Source: Lumbricus terrestris
Lineage: Eukaryota > Annelida > Clitellata > Crassiclitellata > Lumbricidae
Assembly (NCBI GenBank): GCA_949752735.1
Contig: OX457043.1
Coordinates: forward strand, 41,186,087-41,250,086
DNA: 64,000 nt
Reading direction: 5' to 3'
Both the position numbers and the translations under genes were made by a program. Below the pieces are notes generated by a model. That model ran no database searches, was not told where the DNA came from, and saw nothing but the letters and a program-made list of their open reading frames with translations. How positions within the stretch are numbered: the first letter of the stretch is position 1; each line of letters begins with the position of its first letter. This document shows positions 10,804-22,691 of this stretch, piece by piece.

Positions 10804-11239
10804 TATAGTAGGCTATATAAAGAGTAGGGATATTCCGTGGTTTAAACTAGGTTTTTACCTTAATCACAGTCTCTGGGTTCATGGGTGGCTTAGCTCCCCT
10901 TACCTCCTGATAAACTCAGCCCATGATTAGAACTATCATTCTCATTTAAACACTTGCAGCAGCATTGATAGCCTGGATACTATTCGACTTCTCTTGATTG
11001 ACTGACCTGATTCGAGGATGATACATAGCTATCCAGGTAAGAGCACAAAGCTATAAATATATGGAACAGGTCAAATGGCGTCGCAGTCTTGTTAGAACCG
11101 GTGGCTCCCTAAGCTTCTGGGCGATGAACGGTGATGAAAATAGGATCATCGTTGAGAGGCATGCAGGTTGATGTACGCTGCAGGCAAGTGTTTGGGCAAA
11201 TATATATTGACGGATGCACGCCTCCCACACATCCAGGCG

Positions 11240-11306
<67 letters not shown>

Positions 11307-11482
11307 CACACACACAATCACACACACACAATCACACACCGACACAGATCGACACAAGCCACATACCGGTATATAAACAAACCTACATTGGCACAGCTCC
11401 ACACATGTTCACACATAAACACACACACGCACACACACACACTCACAATCACACACACTCACGCACACACACGGACACAGAT
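11240..11482. repeat. (CA)n microsatellite, two blocks
   Basis: A long block at 11240-11338 and a second at about 11412-11472, separated by a duplicated phrase containing gacacagatcgacaca and ccacata. Confidence 0.95.
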
Positions 11483-11699
11483 CGACACAAACCACATAAA
11501 ATTATATAAACAAACGTACATTGACACAGCTCCACACATGTCCACACATATATAAACACAAGCGTATGGTAGGCCTACATGTACATCGGCACGCACCCAC
11601 ACCACACCACACAATACGTGGGCCTACCTGCAGACAAGCCAATAAGACCACCAGAAGAATTAGAGAAAGAAAGAAATGTGCTGAGGGATCTCGTTGAAG

Positions 11700-11760
11700 A
11701 GGGACAGACAGACAGAGAGAGACAGACATACAGACAGACAGACGGACGGATAGACAGATG
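11700..11760. repeat. (GACA)n microsatellite
   Basis: Imperfect gacagacaga units. Further gatagacagac units lie at 11860-11925. Confidence 0.9.
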
Positions 11761-12117
11761 ATGAGACGTTGCAGTGATAAGAGATCATTAACAGCAATGA
11801 AAAGCACGACAGACAGATGTATACACGATGTACTATAGGACTTATGCAATATGCAGATACAGATAGACAGATATGCAGGCAGATAGACAGACATGCAGAC
11901 CGACGGACATACATACAGACAGGGGAGGGACCGATGTCAATGCACGGGCACTCCAGCAAATATTGCTGATACAGAACAGGTTAAATAAACTGCTCATCAC
12001 AAAAATTGCACTCGCCAAGCATAGGCCTACTGCATGGTCATCTGATCCAATAATACGCTTAAGTGGAAATCGGTGAAAATCTGCCATTTGTACCCTGACA
12101 GAGGCAATCCAAACCTG

Positions 12118-12206
12118 AAGGAAGGAAGGAGGAGGAGGAGGAGGAGGAAGAGGAGGAGGAGGAGGAGGAGGAGGAGGAGGAGGAGGAGGAAGAGGAGGAG
12201 GAAGGT
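12118..12206. repeat. (GGA)n microsatellite
   Basis: About 85 bases of gga triplets with occasional aga. Confidence 0.95.
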
Positions 12207-12549
12207 TACGCTAATCATTGTTATGACACAATGTCTTTGAACATCAATTAACGAAAGTTTCGATTTATTATTCACTGCGAAATGCGTTTTACGGTATTTG
12301 CACCTGTGACCTGTTACAGAAGTAATGGGCCAATCTGGTTAGGCTACAGCTGATACTAATAGTAATTACAACACGCGGCTGGACTGTCCTCCGCAGGACA
12401 GTAGAACCTGGAACGGGACACTGGACGCACCAAGAAACAGGTCACACGAAGGTCACTAAAACCTTATTAGGACCTCAGACGAAGACGTAGGCCTGTTAAA
12501 TAATTAATTATCTTAAAACAGCATTTCTGTTAAATGCTGGATGCCCAAT

Positions 12550-13830
12550 TAGACCTGGGAGTGACTTTGGTCAGCTAATCTGACCCCACTTGACTCTAAA
12601 GTGACTTGAGGTCGACTTGAAGTCGACTTCTCGGCGTTAAAACGACTTGACCCGACTTGGCAGAAAAACAACCGACTTCCGACTTGAAGTCGACTTCTGA
12701 CATGGTATTAGCTATTAGCCTAGGTCTATGTAGTCTACGGCTACTAATGCAAGAGGTCAAGCCAATTTTCCTGCAAGCATTAATTTCATTTAGGCCTACC
12801 AATGAGTACCGGGTAATGAAGCATCAACACTTAATTGATGCATAAATTTGTTAAAGTGTTATTAAGCCCATTTCAGACCGTTTGTGTTTCAGGTTGAATA
12901 GTTTTGTGATGCTTTGGGCCATCTAGTAGCCTAGACAATGCGACGGCAAATTATTAGGCCTGTGAATTTTAGCTTGTCCATTGTCTGTGATTATTCAGAT
13001 TAGGCTACACTCACTATTATTATTTTTACTATTAATATCAATATTAAATAAATTTGTAAAATGCGCAAGGTCTAAGATAAAATGGGGACCGCGGACTGGT
13101 TGCACTGAATGGCGTATTATGATAATTTGTAAGTCCGTTGTCATAATTATTCGGCCACTAACATCACTTCGCAACTTAGCAAATAGCATTGCAAGTGCAT
13201 CATCCTACAGTTACTAGGCTACTATTATAGCTACTAGGCCTGCTCACTGACCGTAAAGTCTTTCATTGTCCAATTGGCCCTACAATAATTTTCCGTCTGC
13301 AGAAAACTGCAGATGTAGCGCACCAAAGTAGCGCCAAACTGTCGATTTATTAAAGGCTTTCTTTGCACCGAATTCACTGACCAACAGAAGTTCACTGATT
13401 TGCTTGATAAGCACACGTGCTAATGTTTTAGTAACATTTTGTTTCACCATTGTAATTAAGCGCATGCCTAAGCGTGACGTTCTAGCATAGAATAACAAAT
13501 TATATGAATATATCAGCAGACGGCAGTCTGCACGATAGCCTACCGGTAAAATAATCAGTAAGTCTCTGTTTAGCAAAGGTCTCATTCATTCTTGCAAACA
13601 GGCAACAAAAGCTGCTTATATGTTGTCACGATCATTGGTTTGAAGTGACAAATTTAACTATGTTTGTGTCTCAAGTCGGTTTAAGTCGACTTGTGGTAAA
13701 AACAACTTCAAGTGACTTCTATCTACAAAATTCGACTTGGGGTCCGTTGCGGTGAGCAGAAACGACCCGACCCGACTTGGGATGACCAAGTCGACTGGGG
13801 TCGACTTATTGGGGTCGACTCCCAGGTCTA
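12550..13830 (-). mobile_element. hAT-superfamily DNA transposon, deleted copy
   Basis: Terminal inverted repeats tagacctgggagt at 12550 and actcccaggtcta ending at 13830 are flanked by an exact 8 bp duplication tgcccaat (12542-12549 and 13831-13838), as expected for hAT. Both subterminal regions are dense in aagtcgactt and gacttgaagtcgacttc palindromes, which look like transposase-binding sites. A reverse-strand remnant near 13240-13400 (STVWRYFG, FSADGKLL) resembles the BED-finger N-terminus of a hAT transposase. No catalytic domain is present. Confidence 0.85.
13270..13400 (-). pseudogene. Possible BED zinc-finger remnant of a hAT transposase
   Basis: On the reverse strand the frame reads NKSTVWRYFGAL then FSADGKLL, similar to the start of BED fingers in hAT transposases. 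The Cys/His pairs that would complete the finger are not visible in the same frame, so this is a weak call supported mainly by its place inside a hAT element. Confidence 0.3.
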
Positions 13831-13875
13831 TGCCCAATGAAGGCGCTAGACGTTTGATCAGGTATGAGATAGAGG

Positions 13876-13982
13876 TGTTGGTGTGCGTGCGTGTGTGTGT
13901 GCGTGTGTGTGTGTTTGTGTGTGTGTGTGAGAGAGAGAGAGTGTGTGTGAGTGTGTGAGTGTGTGCGGGTGTGTGGGTGTGT
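13876..13982. repeat. (GT)n microsatellite with a short GA block
   Basis: gtgtgtgc units broken by gagagaga at about 13930. Confidence 0.93.
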
Positions 13983-14830
13983 ACAGTTAAAAGTCTTTAG
14001 TCTACATGCTTTGCTAGGTGCTTATGCTTCGAATCGTATACACCGTGCGAATTGCTTCCTCAGTAAGTTTGCATGAGACTCTAGCGTGCCTAGGGAGCAT
14101 GCGACGGAATCGACTGGAACTGGTCTAAGTGATTTCCTTTATTAAGCGATCATTTCAGCCGTAATTCATTTAATGAACGCCCTTTCAACATCTAATAAAC
14201 TCGAGGCAGCGACTGCAAAGAACTTACAGATAGGTGGCGCCTCTAATGCAGTATACGGCGTCGGATAAGCAACGAACGCTGGTGGGCCAACCCAAGTCTG
14301 ACTTCATCGCTAGAAACTACAACCTACATGTATGCACCAACGACGTATAGGCTACTCGACGAAGGTTGTGCTCTCAGATCGGTTCCATGGCCAAATCAGT
14401 TCCGTCTCTGCCCGGTTTTCTACAGTTATATCATAGAAGAAGCGAAAAGTAGTCCATAATTTTAGGTTAAAGCCTGGGCTACTTTCCTCTTATTGAGAGG
14501 TTACCGTGGGCATGAAGCGCATGCGGCTTCGTATTTCTTTGTCTCGGCATATGAGCTTCAGACCAGCTCTCTCCCCAGTCGTCTGGTCTTTTCATCAACG
14601 GCATTGTATTGCATCGAGCACTTTATAACTATCCACAATGCGCCTCCCTCAGCAAACCCTTCATTATATTCTATTTTTAAACAAATCTCCACGTCCTGTA
14701 ATCACTTCCATGCACCAGTCAAAAGTTTTCGGAACTGTTTTTGTCGATACATTTTTCACTTTGCACCGGTTAGCAACCGCTCTCCGCATGCACCCATGAG
14801 AACGCTCTATTTATTTTATGTCTGTACTAG
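13983..14830. other. Gene-free stretch
   Basis: No recognised gene. A 166-residue + strand open frame starts at 14493 but has no recognisable domain, and its end reads through the gaccgacc repeat. Confidence 0.35.
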
Positions 14831-14836
14831 CTGCGT

Positions 14837-14872
14837 CCGACCGACCGACCGACCAACCGACCAACCGACCCA
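14837..14872. repeat. (GACC)n microsatellite
   Basis: Nine gacc/aacc units. Confidence 0.9.
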
Positions 14873-15107
14873 GGAAGAAAGCAATGCAGTCAGATCGTGG
14901 TCTAGGCGCGGAGTGGTATCGACTCGGATTAGCGGAACTTATCGGGCGAAAGGAACGGAAAGTCGTTGCGGCTATAGAGAGTTCATTTCCTGAGGAGGAG
15001 GTCACATAGGGGTATGTACCTGGTGACCAGTCGGAAGGCGATTCGTCCATTTGTAATTGATGTATAGTGCAGGTTTTTGGCAGATAATGACAATGCTGCT
15101 CGCTTTG

Positions 15108-15171
15108 CGTGTGTTTGTGAATGTGAGTGTGAGTGTGTTTGTGTTTGTGTGATTTTGTGTGTGCGTGTGTC

Positions 15172-15220
<49 letters not shown>

Positions 15221-15290
15221 GACAGACGCAGAGACATACAGACAAACATACAGACATAGTGACAGGAAGAGAGAGACAGAGAGAGATGGA
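15108..15290. repeat. Compound GT, GA and ACAG microsatellite
   Basis: A tgtgag/tgtttg block is followed by (ga)n at 15173-15191, (caga)n at 15191-15222 and looser aga units. Confidence 0.93.
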
Positions 15291-16075
15291 TGTGAAAGAA
15301 GATGAAAGAGAAAATTACGATGGAAGATGAAGATGAAGAGGCTGAAGGAGTTGATTATAAGAGGAGGAAATATGACTGGGTTGAGGATGAAAAGGAGAAT
15401 GGTGGTGAACAGGTGAAAGGAGAAAGATGGAAATATGATAAAGATAAAGATAACGAGGAGCAGGGAAGAACGAAGAAGATAGAAAGAAGAATGATGTAGG
15501 CCTACTGTAGAAATCGGTCTTTATATCGATGTAGGCTACTGCATGAAGAGAAGACAGTTCTCTCTTTTAAATAGGCTACTGCTATAGAGCTAGGATGGAA
15601 CGGAGAAGATACATAGGCTACATATACAAAGATGGAGCACTGGAGCAGCAGTACGAATGGAGAAATAAGGATGGCGGTATTCTAGATAAGAAAGACATTG
15701 ATCACAATTGCACATGCACAACAGACGAAGAGTTAAAATAGTGTCAAGTAGTTATAAACAATTAAAGATTCTTTGCATAAATCTTGACCTAAAATGTGGT
15801 TTTAGTTTTAGTCTACAGTTCCATTTATAAGCTTGGTCTGTACTTTGTTTTGTGTACATGATCTTGGCCATGGTATGCAGTACGGCCTGTGAAAACAATA
15901 TTTATACACAGCCTATTCGTATAAAAGAATAAATATCTGCATAAAGCATATACACAACTCGGTTACAGACACGATATACAGAGCCTGCTATCTATAGGAA
16001 GGGAAACCTGTATAATAAAACATGGCATCTATACAGAACATGATTACTTGCAAGCAAATACAGTTTGCACTCCTC
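15291..16075. other. Gene-free stretch, purine-rich at its start
   Basis: 15291-15500 is Gly/Ala-purine-rich DNA giving a Lys/Glu-rich open frame with no domain. 15500-16075 contains several taggcctac and taggctac words and nothing else recognised. Confidence 0.35.
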
Positions 16076-16079
16076 TATA

Positions 16080-16190
16080 TATCCTCCTTCGTCATCCTCC
16101 ATCCCTTCTCCTCCTCCGTACTCCTCCCTCCTCCTCTCTTCTCCAACTTCCCTCCTTACTCCTTCCTCCTCCATCCTCCTGGGATTCAGC
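16080..16190. repeat. CT-rich low-complexity stretch
   Basis: Clustered ctcctcc and cctcctccatcc units. Confidence 0.8.
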
Positions 16191-16461
16191 TTCAGCAACT
16201 TCTTTTGCTGTTAATGCAAACGAGGATGCGCCGTGGGGCCACGTTGACTTTTTCGCCTCACCTTTTTACGCCTCTGCTATATATCCTGCGCTCTCAAGTG
16301 TACCGAAGTACGATTATTGCTATAGACATTAGACACGCATAAACACGAGGGCATACACGTACATGTAGACACACGATCAGATAGACAAAGTATACATATA
16401 TACCGAAAGGGAAAGACGCATAGACAGACACACATAAAATACACATGCACCAATGCATGTA

Positions 16462-16654
16462 CAGGGTGCGCCAAAAAAGACCCCCCTTATGTTTTTTGCC
16501 AATATCTTGGCCAAAAGCAAGAATTTCGAAATGAAATTTTACAGTCTTAAAGACAATAATTCATATTTACACATGATGGTCAGATTTCATCAAAATATTT
16601 CAAACACAACAAAAGTGGGCAAAAAACCTAGGGTTTTTTTTTTGGCGCACCCTG
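16462..16654. mobile_element. Tc1/mariner-type MITE
   Basis: 193 bp with inverted termini cagggtgcgccaaaaaa and ttttttggcgcaccctg, flanked by TA on both sides (16460-16461 and 16655-16656). Non-coding. Confidence 0.88.
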
Positions 16655-17054
16655 TACATGCAAACAAACAAACTAAGGCTATAAATAGACGAACAGAGAT
16701 ACATGCAGAAACACAGACGCACAAACACAAGCAGGCATGTAGACGGTCAAGCAACAAGAACGACACGCATGATATACATTCATTCATTTACGCAGACGGT
16801 TTGACAAGCTGGCGGCGATGTGTACGAATAAATGACCACCATCTCCGCATTCATCTGTCGTGTCCAGTTAACCACCCATCAGTGTTAGGCCTAATCCAAT
16901 TGATGTTATAATGTCCTCATTTATGTTGTCTATCCAACATACATTGTAGTCATCGTCAACTTTTTATTTCTCTTATCATTCTAATCTTGTGTGGAATTGG
17001 GTCAGCTGGCATTCTCTCTACACGTCTAAACCATGGAGTTTTTGCTGAAGTAGT

Positions 17055-17211
17055 TTGTATGTATGTATGTGTATGCATTTGTCATAGCGCCCCTTCAAGG
17101 TCCCTATTCATAGGCGCTCCCTACTACAGCGCGGACACTGCATCGGAGTTTCACGCCGAAGCGCTGAGCAATTGCGAGTGAAGGACTTGCCTAAGGTGGC
17201 AAGGTCCCTAC
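17055..17211 (-). mobile_element. tRNA-derived SINE, copy 3, tail half (interrupted)
   Basis: Reverse-strand SINE running from the tail (tcatagcgccccttcaagg) to ggcaaggtccctac. The head half continues at 19998-20077 beyond the hAT-like insertion. The insertion duplicated gtccctac. Confidence 0.88.
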
Positions 17212-17559
17212 CATGGGCGCCCGCAGCATAGGTCAAGGGGGGTCGCGTGACCCCCCCTGGAAATCATGACAAAATATCAATAATGATACTTTCTGGGAAA
17301 ACGTCAGTGGTAAAACGGGAAATGATGCATTTGCACCCACCCCAATTTGGCCAATTGTTCAAACAGTTGACCTATTTTGCATACGCCGTACGGTGTTCAA
17401 AATACCACAACGAGGCCACAACATGGTCACAGTTTCTGAACTACGTCCTCTAGCCTGTTGTATATACGATACACAGAGTCACAGATGCACAATTTATGTG
17501 GTGTCTGACACAGTAATTAGATACGACTTGCATGGGGTGTTTGGAGGTATCTGGGGAAG

Positions 17560-17645
17560 AGGTCAGCGCAGCTGGCGATGGACAGGGAGGAGTGGAGGAG
17601 ATGCGTTGCCCGATATGCAGACTTCACAGGAAGGACTCAGTCATG
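17560..17645 (+). pseudogene. Possible LINE reverse-transcriptase C-terminal remnant
   Basis: The frame reading RSAQLAMDREEWRRCVARYA resembles the phrase found near the C-terminus of many invertebrate LINE polyproteins (DRxxWRxxV). Only about 25 residues are recognisable and the frame soon runs out, so this is tentative. Confidence 0.35.
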
Positions 17646-17777
17646 GAGGTCTCAAAACACGACTCAGTATACTAAGGCACTGTCCACCAGGCAGAGACCT
17701 CTGGATAATAAATGCTCAAAGACGTGCAGACTAATTTCACCCTCTCAGTATATATTCACACAGACACGCACCCACAC

Positions 17778-17783
17778 ACACAC

Positions 17784-17819
<36 letters not shown>
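17778..17819. repeat. (TA)n microsatellite
   Basis: About 40 bases of TA dinucleotide. Confidence 0.95.
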
Positions 17820-17820
<1 letters not shown>

Positions 17821-17839
17821 GCACGTCAATAACAATATA

Positions 17840-18259
17840 CACTGTGTCCGGAAAAATTCCAAGGTTCTAAAATATGAATGAAAACTATAGTAGATAATAA
17901 TCAATTAATAAATTTAAAAACCTTTTTGATCCGTACATAATTAAATCCTGTTGATTATAAAATTTGGAGAGTTATGCAGGAGAAGTATACAAGACAAAGG
18001 TCAGAAACATCGAAGAACTCTGCGAGCGAATTGTTAATGCTTGGGATGAACTTGATCAACTGGTCGTCGATGCTGCTGTTAGTCAGTGGCGTGTACGTCT
18101 CGAAGCTTGTGTTGAAGCCAATGGCGGATATTTTGAACATAAATTATAGTTCCATAATATTTCAGGTTTAAACTGTATTTGGAATTTTAAAAATCTATTA
18201 ATGTTTACTAATTATTTTCATATTTACCATAAAGCCTTGGAATTTTTCCGGACACAGTG
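17840..18259 (+). mobile_element. Tc1/mariner deletion derivative
   Basis: Termini cactgtgtccggaaaaattc at 17840 and its inverse ending at 18259 (about 25 bp inverted repeat), flanked by TA (17838-17839 and 18260-18261). 420 bp retaining only the 3' end of a transposase gene. Nested inside the hAT-like element at 17212-19989. Confidence 0.92.
17960..18149 (+). pseudogene. mariner-family transposase, C-terminal fragment
   Basis: The frame reads KTKVRNIEELCERIVNAWDE then AVSQWRVRLEACVEANGG and YFEHKL before the stop. This is the characteristic C-terminal tail of Tc1/mariner transposases. The conserved W(R/G)VMQEKVYK stretch just upstream is split over two frames, indicating a frameshift. Helix-turn-helix and DDE regions are deleted, so no activity is possible. 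Confidence 0.85.
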
Positions 18260-19997
18260 TATATACATACAGGTCTATAGTCCGTAACCTATGAACCGTT
18301 TACAGCCGATGGGTACCGCAACCATCGTCTGACAGTGAGGGGAGAACAAGCATTATAGCCCATGCAGTTGGATCGCCTTTCGTTCCCTTAACACCCGGCG
18401 ACCTGTAAGGTCGAATAAGGTGTTGAATGAGGATGCACATGTTGGACGAGCATGAAGGAGATTCTTAAGACAGAGGCGAAATATGAGATACACACTACAC
18501 AGGACTGACTGCGACAGATGAGGGGGAATTAATAAAATTGGGCCGCAGAAGACCGAATCATTAGCATAGTAGTGGCTTCTATCCCTATACAGGGTGGGCG
18601 CAATTTGAGCCAAGTGAGAAACGGGGAGGGATCAGAAACGAGCCAAACTCACGTCGGAAGGGCAAAGGCGGCCCTGAGAGTGGAAGGTCGGCCCGGGAGG
18701 GGAAGGAGAGGAATTGAGTCCGATTGTTTAGTAGGGATCGTAACCTCTGGCTGATGAATAGAGTTGCCTCAGAACTGGAGAGTGGATGATCAAAAAGAAA
18801 AGCTGACCGGGGACATGGACTCATGGAGTTCAGTTTATAACCTTTTATTCGTTACGGTTCGCACAATCTGACGACAGCACAGCAGTACCCGAAACGACAC
18901 ACTGAATTTTACAGAATTTTTTTCAAACTGCCATTAATGCACTGCAGAATGCTACGCCAGCAGTCTGCCTCGTCGCCTTCCAAACGCACACCACTCCGCC
19001 ATCGCCCCAACGGATCCACGGTAGGCCAGGCCTATTATGTGAGTCTATTGAATTGGAAATCACAGTTGCAATTAATGTAATGATTGGATAGACTTTAATT
19101 GTCGACATGCATGTCCTGTACTATTTTCTTTTATTTGAACTTGTTCCTTCCTTTCATTATCTGCCTTTTTCCAACTCAAGTCTTCTGCTTAACCTTGGCT
19201 CAGTGGACTGGGAGCACCTCTGTTCAGACTTCTTAAAGCGCCACTAAACAGCTTCCTGGAATGACTGTGTGAGTGAATAGTATAATTACATAATATTATA
19301 ATTGCATAGGGCCAAGATAGGTTGCATATCGACCTATTTAAAATTGAGTTTTCTTACATGTTGACAGTACAGATGGTTGACAAAAGTTCCACTTTGTAGC
19401 ATATCAATTCACAAATGTTGCCTGGCAGACTGTGTATCTGTATATATATAACTATTTACTTAGGCTATACATAATATTATATATATGGTTAAGGCTATGT
19501 TATGAACATCTGTCATGCCTGGCGTCAGGGACCATGACCAGGGCTTCCCACATAAATAATTATTATTTCTGGCCAAGAAAACATGTTTGATCATTCATCC
19601 ACAGTGTCTTGCACATAGGAAATAATTATTTTAACAAGCTGGCCAAGTTTTGCCATGAATTTTCTCTGTGACCTGGAAAAACAGAACTGACGTCCCTGAT
19701 ACTGTTAGTCAGTTATTAGTGTTATAGCTTTTTTTACTATGAATGTAGGCTTGGGCCTACATGGCACATGTAGGCCTTTGGCCTACATGTGCCATAAATC
19801 TATATATATAGTCAGAAATTGTTGAAAGATTTTGTTCGTCTCATTGCAAAAGACTCGTAAACAGTAGTACGTACGTTATACTGAGAAAATGTAATTGTGT
19901 AAGTTGCCTAGTTTTTAATGACATTTTAAATATCTTAACTCTCCTGGTCACGACTGACCCCCCTGCAAAAAATCCTGCGGGCGCCCATGGTCCCTAC

Positions 19998-20077
19998 GCG
20001 GCAACTTGAGGTGGATTCGAGCCTACAATCTGGCTGCAAGGCAACTAACATGCCCACTACAACACCGCGCCCTAGGC
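19998..20077 (-). mobile_element. tRNA-derived SINE, copy 3, head half
   Basis: Continues the SINE at 17055-17211: gcggcaacttgaggtggatt, then cgagcc (degenerate B box on the reverse strand) and the tRNA-like 5' end near caccgcgcc. Split by the hAT-like element. Confidence 0.85.
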
Positions 20078-20280
20078 TTTGGTAGGCCTAAATATATTGA
20101 TTCTCACTGGGTCATTTGTGGTGATTTCCTTTTATGTGTATAGCATTGAAACCCCTACATTTTTCCCCCAGGCTCTATCCAACTCATTTCTGCTGTGAGA
20201 ATTCTTTCTTCCGACGTTAAACAGTGCTATATAAATAATATGATGCGACGTCAGTCCACGTTGTGCAGTGTTTTAAACCG

Positions 20281-21308
20281 TGTAGCCTATTAAATGCATA
20301 TTGACTCGGTCCGGAGTGAAGTGATTACTAGACATTATGATGATCTGTATCAAAGGACCAGTATTTTGATATAAAGATATATTGTTAACAAACATTGAAT
20401 ATTTACAAGCATACAATGAAATCTTATTTACTTAGTTGGCGTTTCTTATTTAATTCTATTAATAATGCTTAGCTGGATTTCACAGAAGAGATTTCTATTT
20501 CATCGTTCTGCAATGTATTTCGGCTTTTCTGTACTTCAGTAGAATTCTTGTAGATTCACCATAAGACGATGATGAAAATGCAACCATGTGCTCTGTATAG
20601 TGACGTAGGATAATGTTAATCGAAGACGGTTGTACCCAGATCGAATACAAGGTCGCTTCAACATGCAATACTTCCGTAACGTCAATATCACACTCCACCA
20701 GATGAGAATTTCCTTCTCGAATATGTAGAATGACCCCAACGGTCAGACCAGAGCAGACAAGACCAAAATTGTCTCTCAAACACGCAATTCAAATGTCTCT
20801 CGAATTGTTCTCGACCAAACTGCTGATCCCACGGATGCCAGAGACCACAACTTTGATTCTCTGCACCGTTTCCCAAGTCACTCAAATGTCACGTCCCGTT
20901 TTACAACAAGGAACGCGACGACAATTCATCCCGACAGTGGTATAAACTTTAAATAGTTGCCTGCCTTCTGCAAACCAACCATTTCTCACCACCTTCATGT
21001 CGGAAATCAAACGTCTTTTTCGTTTTAGTTCTGACGTATTAATTTCCTTTCAATTTTAGCCGTTGCGTTAATTTGACGTTCGCGATTGGCTGCATACCGT
21101 GAATGTTTACGTGGACATAACTTCCATAGCAACATTGTCATGACATCGCCTCGCTATTACGCTAGATACTCGGAAATCTAGTGCTTAAATCGCCAACGGT
21201 TATTAACTTAGAAACGCCGTCTAAATTGATTATCTTAACTCTTACCTATATTAACGATTAAACATGTAATTTGATTAGTTTACTGTATAAGCAATATAAT
21301 TCGCTACA
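20281..21308 (-). repeat. 3' LTR of element 1
   Basis: 1,028 bp, near-identical to 26024-27051. Small open frames inside it occur identically in both LTRs and are not treated as genes. Confidence 0.95.
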
Positions 21309-21474
21309 AATGCCCCCTCTTTAAAAGACTGTACTCAGGCTTTCTAAACTCACCTACTTATACATCAACTAATCAACTATCAATTACCTTATTCTACCTT
21401 ACAAACAATACAACTCAACTTGAATATAACTAATCTATGTATCTACATTTATTTAGTAAGGACCCATTTAGTTA

Positions 21475-22308
21475 CTAGGCCAATCCTCTACTTAAATAAT
21501 CAGACATCACATTATTACATCCCTTAATGTAACGTATGGTAAAAGAATAATTTTGCAGGGCTAGACTCCACCTCATAACCCTTGCATTCTTCATTCTTCC
21601 TTCTTTCATGTACTGTAGTCCACAGTGGTCCGTCTCTATCACAAACTCTCTTCCACACAAGTATCTGTCAAATCTACTCACTCCCCACATAATTGCTAAA
21701 CATTCTCTTTCTTCAACTGAGTATCTCCTCTCTCTTTCTAACAACTTCCGACTTGCATATGCAATCGGGTGATTCACTCCACCATACTGTTGCATAAGTA
21801 CACATCCAATTCCCTTTCCAGATGCATCTGTTTGAATAATGAACTCTCTTCCTAAATCAGGTAATCTCAGAATTGGTGTTTTGGCTAGTGCATCTTTTAA
21901 CTGCCTAAAACTACTACCCAACTCCTCATTCCACTCAATCTTATCTGGTGCTTTCTTTTTCGTCAGATCACTCAAGGGTGCCATTAATTCTGCGCAATGC
22001 GGAATGAATTTCCTGTAATAATTCACCGCACCTAAGAAACTTCTCACTTGTTTCTTGCCCTTGGGTTGTGGCATATCCACAATTTTATCGACAGACTCCC
22101 TTTTAGGACTAATGTCGTCATTGTCCAAAGTATGACCCAAAAAATCAATACGGCCATAACCTAATGAACATTTCTTAGGTTTTAACGTTAAGTGAGCACT
22201 TCTCACTCGCTTGAAGAAATCTCTCAAAGTTCTCAAATGCTCCTCCCATCCTTTTGTATGTGCTAGTATGTCATCCACATAGCTCTCAAGATTCTCCGTT
22301 CCATACAA
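21475..22308 (-). pseudogene. Reverse transcriptase C-terminal part plus RNase H (element 1)
   Basis: The frame starts inside RT just before the YVDD catalytic motif (residues 10-13 of the open frame). It continues through the thumb/connection (KPKKCSLGYGRIDFLGH, QVRSFLGAVNYYRKFIPHC) to an RNase H domain with its acidic residues in TDAS, ERECLA, ETDH and SDYLSR. The fingers and most of the palm, including the first catalytic Asp, are absent. The same frame upstream reads NIRKILYGTEN without an initiator. It is therefore a truncated remnant, though its open frame is undamaged. Confidence 0.9.
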
Positions 22309-22691
22309 TATCTTCCTAATATTTTTAAACTTCTCAAATTATAATATCTTATAGTTCTCATCTAACCTCACTAAATAAAACTCATTTACTTAATATTAGT
22401 TTCCATTGATGACTCACTCTCATCTCAACTCAAGTTTCTTCAGCTTGTTTACTTTTATCTTAACTATAACCTCATCATCTCATTTCTCAAATTAACTTTG
22501 TATCAGTATGAGTGTTTGGATAACCGATACACTCAATAAACAACACACTACTACACTAATTAGTTTCTGTTTCACTTCTTAACTACTCATCCACCTATAT
22601 AACTTTCTACTTGAACAACTCAAATTAATTCAAATTCACATTGCACTTTATTTACAACCGTCTTAACTAATTATCCCACCTATGGATACAT
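22309..22691 (-). other. Non-coding spacer of element 1
   Basis: AT-rich DNA between the gag-protease stop and the RT remnant, where integrase core and the first half of RT would lie in a complete element. The equivalent spacer in element 2 is 60644-61100. Confidence 0.6.

Larger units (their letters stand above)
17212..19989. mobile_element. hAT-like non-autonomous element inserted in a SINE
   Basis: The inverted termini catgggcgcccgcag at 17212 and ctgcgggcgcccatg ending at 19989 are perfect over 15 bp. They are flanked by an 8 bp duplication gtccctac (17204-17211 and 19990-19997) derived from the SINE. TSD length and terminus style fit hAT. No hAT transposase is visible inside. The interior holds a LINE-like fragment at about 17560-17640, a TA microsatellite at 17778-17819 and a mariner derivative at 17840-18259. 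18260-19974 shows nothing recognisable. Confidence 0.85.

Noticed and set aside
14493..14993. 166-residue forward frame as a gene
   Set aside because: No recognisable domain, it runs into the gaccgacc microsatellite, and there is no splice or promoter evidence.
18590..18640. mariner-type end starting cagggtgggcgcaatttgag
   Set aside because: No matching inverse end was found nearby, so a complete element is not supported.
20495..20945. Small proteins encoded in the LTRs of element 1 (and equivalents in the LTRs of elements 2 and 3)
   Set aside because: They occur identically in both LTRs, have no domain and lie in regulatory repeat sequence.
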